NCBI GenBank assembly: GCA_003488105.1
Contig: DNMS01000427.1
Location: 1 to 6,690 of the forward strand
Direction: 5' to 3'
Source: Rhodospirillaceae bacterium
GTDB lineage: Bacteria; Pseudomonadota; Alphaproteobacteria; Rhodospirillales_A; Casp-alpha2
DNA: 6,690 nucleotides
In this document: one piece after another, positions 5,877 to 6,690 of the stretch
Numbering within the stretch: the first letter of the stretch is position 1
Layout of the letters: every line of letters begins with the position of its first letter
The notes under the pieces: generated by a model
What the model saw: only the letters and a program-made list of their open reading frames with translations
Databases searched by the model: none
Told to the model about the DNA's origin: nothing
Made by a program: the position numbers and the translations under genes

Positions 5877-6690
5877 CTATTGCGCGGCCTGGGCCGGGGC
5901 GGAGACCAGATCACGGGCGCTGTCCAGGGCGTCGATGGACCAGATGGCGGCGAGCAGGCTTTCCGCCCCGTCCGCCCCCAGCACGGCCGAGGCCAGGTCG
6001 CGGTACTTGTCCTCAAGCTCCATGTCGCTCAGCGGCGCGTCCGGGTCGCCCTTACGGGTCGGCGCGTAATGGCTGACGACGCGGCCGTCGGTGGTTTCGA
6101 TCTCGACCTTGGCCGAGCGCAGGCCCGGGAAATTGCCCTGGCATTCCGGGTCCGTGGTCAGGGTGATGCGGGTCATCAACTCGCGCACGGCCTTATCCTG
6201 CAACCGGTCCGGGGTGAAGGCGGCCATGCGCACGCTGCCCCACAACAGGGCGGCGGCGCAGCAGTAGACCAGGGAGAACTTCGCCTCGAACGCCGTCTGC
6301 GGATTGGTGTTGCCGCAGATTTCCTCGGCCTTCTGATAGCTGCCGACGCGGATTTCCTTCACCGTGTCGGATGTCAGGCCGTGTTCGCGGGCCAGCAGCA
6401 GAACGCTGTCGACGGCGGCATGGACATGGCCGCAGGCGGAATGGTTCTTCGTCGTGGTCTGCTTGATCAGATAATCCCGGCCCAGCGTTTCCGCCGCGCG
6501 GGCCCAGTCAGGCTGCGCATCGGCCAGGCCGTTCAGGCACATGGCGTTGCCGAAGCCGCGCGGGCCTTCCAGGATGTCGGGTGCCCCCGTCACGCCCTGT
6601 TCGGCGGCCAGGGCCACGGTGACGCCCCGTTCCGCCGCATGGGCGCCGTGCAGGGGCTTGGCCATGGCGTCGGCGCGGAACGCCTGTTGC
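5877..6690 (-). CDS. MmgE/PrpD family protein, C-terminal part (5' end beyond right edge)
   Basis: The frame is open to the right edge: codons before the Met at 6663-6665 read QQAFRADA, which continues into MAKPLHGAHAAERG, a typical mid-protein PrpD segment. That Met is therefore internal, and the N-terminal part lies outside. Roughly 270 residues are present; family members are about 450-500 long. Family features include the K-P-L-H segment followed by a small-residue helix, IKQTTTKNHSACGHVHAAVD (Lys and His-rich region at the active site of characterised members), the FSLVYCCAAALLWG helix, and KGDPDAPLSD near the C-terminus. The family includes 2-methylcitrate dehydratase (PrpD), cis-aconitate decarboxylase and iminodisuccinate epimerase, all acting on polycarboxylic acids. 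No methylcitrate-cycle neighbour is visible here (no citrate synthase or isocitrate lyase), so a specific prpD call is not justified. It is the first visible gene of the minus operon. Confidence 0.9.
   Translation of the reverse strand, partial: QQAFRADAMAKPLHGAHAAERGVTVALAAEQGVTGAPDILEGPRGFGNAMCLNGLADAQPDWARAAETLGRDYLIKQTTTKNHSACGHVHAAVDSVLLLAREHGLTSDTVKEIRVGSYQKAEEICGNTNPQTAFEAKFSLVYCCAAALLWGSVRMAAFTPDRLQDKAVRELMTRITLTTDPECQGNFPGLRSAKVEIETTDGRVVSHYAPTRKGDPDAPLSDMELEDKYRDLASAVLGADGAESLLAAIWSIDALDSARDLVSAPAQAAQ

Noticed and set aside
5876..6016. Upstream extension of the DUF1932-type dehydrogenase
   Set aside because: The extra residues are Arg/Pro/Ser-rich and overlap the PrpD-family coding region; the ATG at 5875 starts just before the Rossmann motif.
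5877..6690. Assignment as prpD (2-methylcitrate dehydratase)
   Set aside because: Only the C-terminal part is visible and no other methylcitrate-cycle gene is nearby.

Overview
The window is GC-rich throughout and densely coded, with almost no intergenic space. Codon choice and the family make-up (a multi-rhodanese protein, MmgE/PrpD, a DUF1932-type dehydrogenase, an Ldh_2-family dehydrogenase) suggest an alphaproteobacterium, possibly of the Rhodospirillales or a neighbouring order. This is inference from style and family content; no marker gene is present.

Layout. Positions 1-4737 carry four genes on the + strand, closely spaced and probably co-transcribed: a rhodanese-repeat protein (5' end outside the window), an isocitrate/isopropylmalate-type dehydrogenase, a ketopantoate-reductase-family protein, and a malate/L-lactate (Ldh_2) family dehydrogenase. 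Positions 4734-6690 carry a convergent minus-strand operon, read from the right edge inward: an MmgE/PrpD family protein (N-terminal part outside the window), a 6-phosphogluconate/3-hydroxyisobutyrate-dehydrogenase-like protein with a DUF1932-type C-terminus, and an 83-residue membrane protein. The two operons meet in a GCTTAAGC palindrome in which their TAA stop codons overlap.

How the genes may work together. Four of the seven genes are NAD(P)-dependent oxidoreductases from families that act on 2-hydroxy acids, 2-oxo acids or 3-hydroxy acids. A fifth belongs to a family of dehydratases, decarboxylases and isomerases of polycarboxylic acids. The simplest reading is a catabolic accessory locus for a small hydroxy- or oxo-carboxylic acid. 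The rhodanese protein hints that sulfur may be involved, but nothing here fixes the substrate. Several enzymes depart from textbook relatives at informative positions: a polar substrate pocket in the isocitrate/isopropylmalate-type enzyme, loss of a conserved His in the Ldh_2 protein, an Asp at the cofactor-selecting position of the ketopantoate-reductase relative, and a Cys-less fourth rhodanese domain. Housekeeping names such as leuB, panE or mdh should therefore not be transferred.

I saw no RNA genes, CRISPR arrays, insertion sequences, riboswitches or convincing intrinsic terminators. No non-coding gap exceeds about 40 bases. Promoters for both operons must lie outside the window.
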